In this document: positions 5,611 to 5,881 of the stretch, one piece after another
Layout of the letters: every line of letters begins with the position of its first letter
How positions within the stretch are numbered: the first letter of the stretch is position 1
Assembly: GCA_049890035.1 (NCBI GenBank)
Contig: JBMHCG010000042.1
Coordinates: 1 to 5,881, forward strand
DNA length: 5,881 bases
Source of the DNA: UBA11891 sp049890035
GTDB lineage: Bacteria > Bacteroidota > Bacteroidia > Flavobacteriales > Flavobacteriaceae
Reading direction: 5' to 3'
Notes under the pieces: model-generated
The model's database searches: none
What the model was told of the DNA's origin: nothing
What the model saw: the letters and a program-made list of their open reading frames with translations, nothing else
Program-made: the position numbers and the translations under genes

Positions 5611-5881
5611 ATGAAAAAGGGAGTACTATGGGCTGCGCTATTGAGTTTTTGCTTAACTAACGGACAGTTTTCTGTCGATTTATTTAAAGATATTAAGGCC
5701 CGGAACATAGGCCCTGGAGGAATGAGTGGACGTATCACAGCAATCGATGCAGTTCATGATGATCCTTCGATAATCTATGCCGGATCTGCTTCCGGTGGCC
5801 TATGGAAATCAACCAGTGGGGGCATCCAATGGACACCCCTTTTTCAAGATCAAATCACAGCTTCTATAGGAGCTCTTGCCG
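5611..5881 (+). CDS. VPS10/sortilin-like BNR-repeat secreted protein, 5' part (runs off window)
   Basis: The reading frame opens at the ATG at 5611 and continues without a stop to the window edge, giving the first 90 residues. Residues 1-18 are a Sec signal peptide (M-K-K start, hydrophobic core, T-N-G before Gln19), with no lipobox cysteine at the cleavage point. The mature start, R-N-I-G-P-G-G-M-S-G-R-I at 31-42, and I-Y-A-G-S-A-S-G-G-L-W-K-S at 55-67 match the opening of the beta-propeller proteins annotated in Bacteroidota as glycosyl hydrolase, sortilin or VPS10 domain proteins. The G-G-L-W-K-S-T-x-G-G-x-x-W pattern is a BNR/Asp-box-like blade. These proteins are usually about 900-1100 residues, so most of the gene lies outside the window. 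The family is often called glycosidase without biochemical proof, so no enzyme activity should be assumed. The 113-bp gap from the divergent HAD gene implies its own promoter. Confidence 0.88.
   Translation, partial: MKKGVLWAALLSFCLTNGQFSVDLFKDIKARNIGPGGMSGRITAIDAVHDDPSIIYAGSASGGLWKSTSGGIQWTPLFQDQITASIGALA

Overview
The window reads as chromosomal DNA from a member of the Bacteroidota, most likely a marine-type Flavobacteriaceae. The evidence is a lipoprotein with a Bacteroidota surface-export signal right after its lipidated cysteine, the start of a sortilin/VPS10-type BNR-repeat secreted protein of a kind common in that group, AT-rich intergenic DNA, and no clear Shine-Dalgarno sequences. 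No RNA gene, insertion sequence, CRISPR array or phage signature was seen.

Layout. Positions 8-1429 (minus) encode a surface lipoprotein with low-complexity ends and an LRR/receptor-L-like core of unknown function. An AT-rich divergent intergenic region (1430-1763) follows and carries one perfect 20-bp palindrome. Positions 1764-4820 (plus) hold a tightly packed three-gene operon: a short-chain dehydrogenase, an ACAD10/ACAD11-type acyl-CoA dehydrogenase and an aminoglycoside-phosphotransferase-fold kinase. The first two genes overlap by one base, and the second and third are one base apart. Positions 4832-5497 (minus) encode a HAD subfamily IA phosphatase or phosphomutase that converges on the operon with only 11 bp between the stop codons. 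From 5611 to the window edge (plus) runs the 5' part of a secreted VPS10/BNR-repeat protein.

How the genes work together. The operon has the same three enzyme types as the Pseudomonas putida levulinate genes lvaD (SDR), lvaC (ACAD) and lvaA (kinase). The kinase and ACAD are the bacterial, unfused equivalents of the two halves of mammalian ACAD11 and ACAD10. The inferred route is: the SDR interconverts 4-keto- and 4-hydroxyacyl-CoA (least certain step); the kinase phosphorylates the 4-hydroxyl; the ACAD-fold enzyme eliminates phosphate and isomerises the product toward a normal beta-oxidation intermediate. The HAD gene is intriguing because ACAD10 also carries a HAD domain, but its strand and subtype leave a functional link unproven.

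The lipoprotein and the VPS10-like protein are envelope or secreted proteins with no evident metabolic connection to the operon. The most notable content is a compact candidate 4-hydroxyacid catabolic operon in a Bacteroidota. Its parts belong to known families, but the substrate is unknown, and no LvaB partner or CoA ligase is present in the window.
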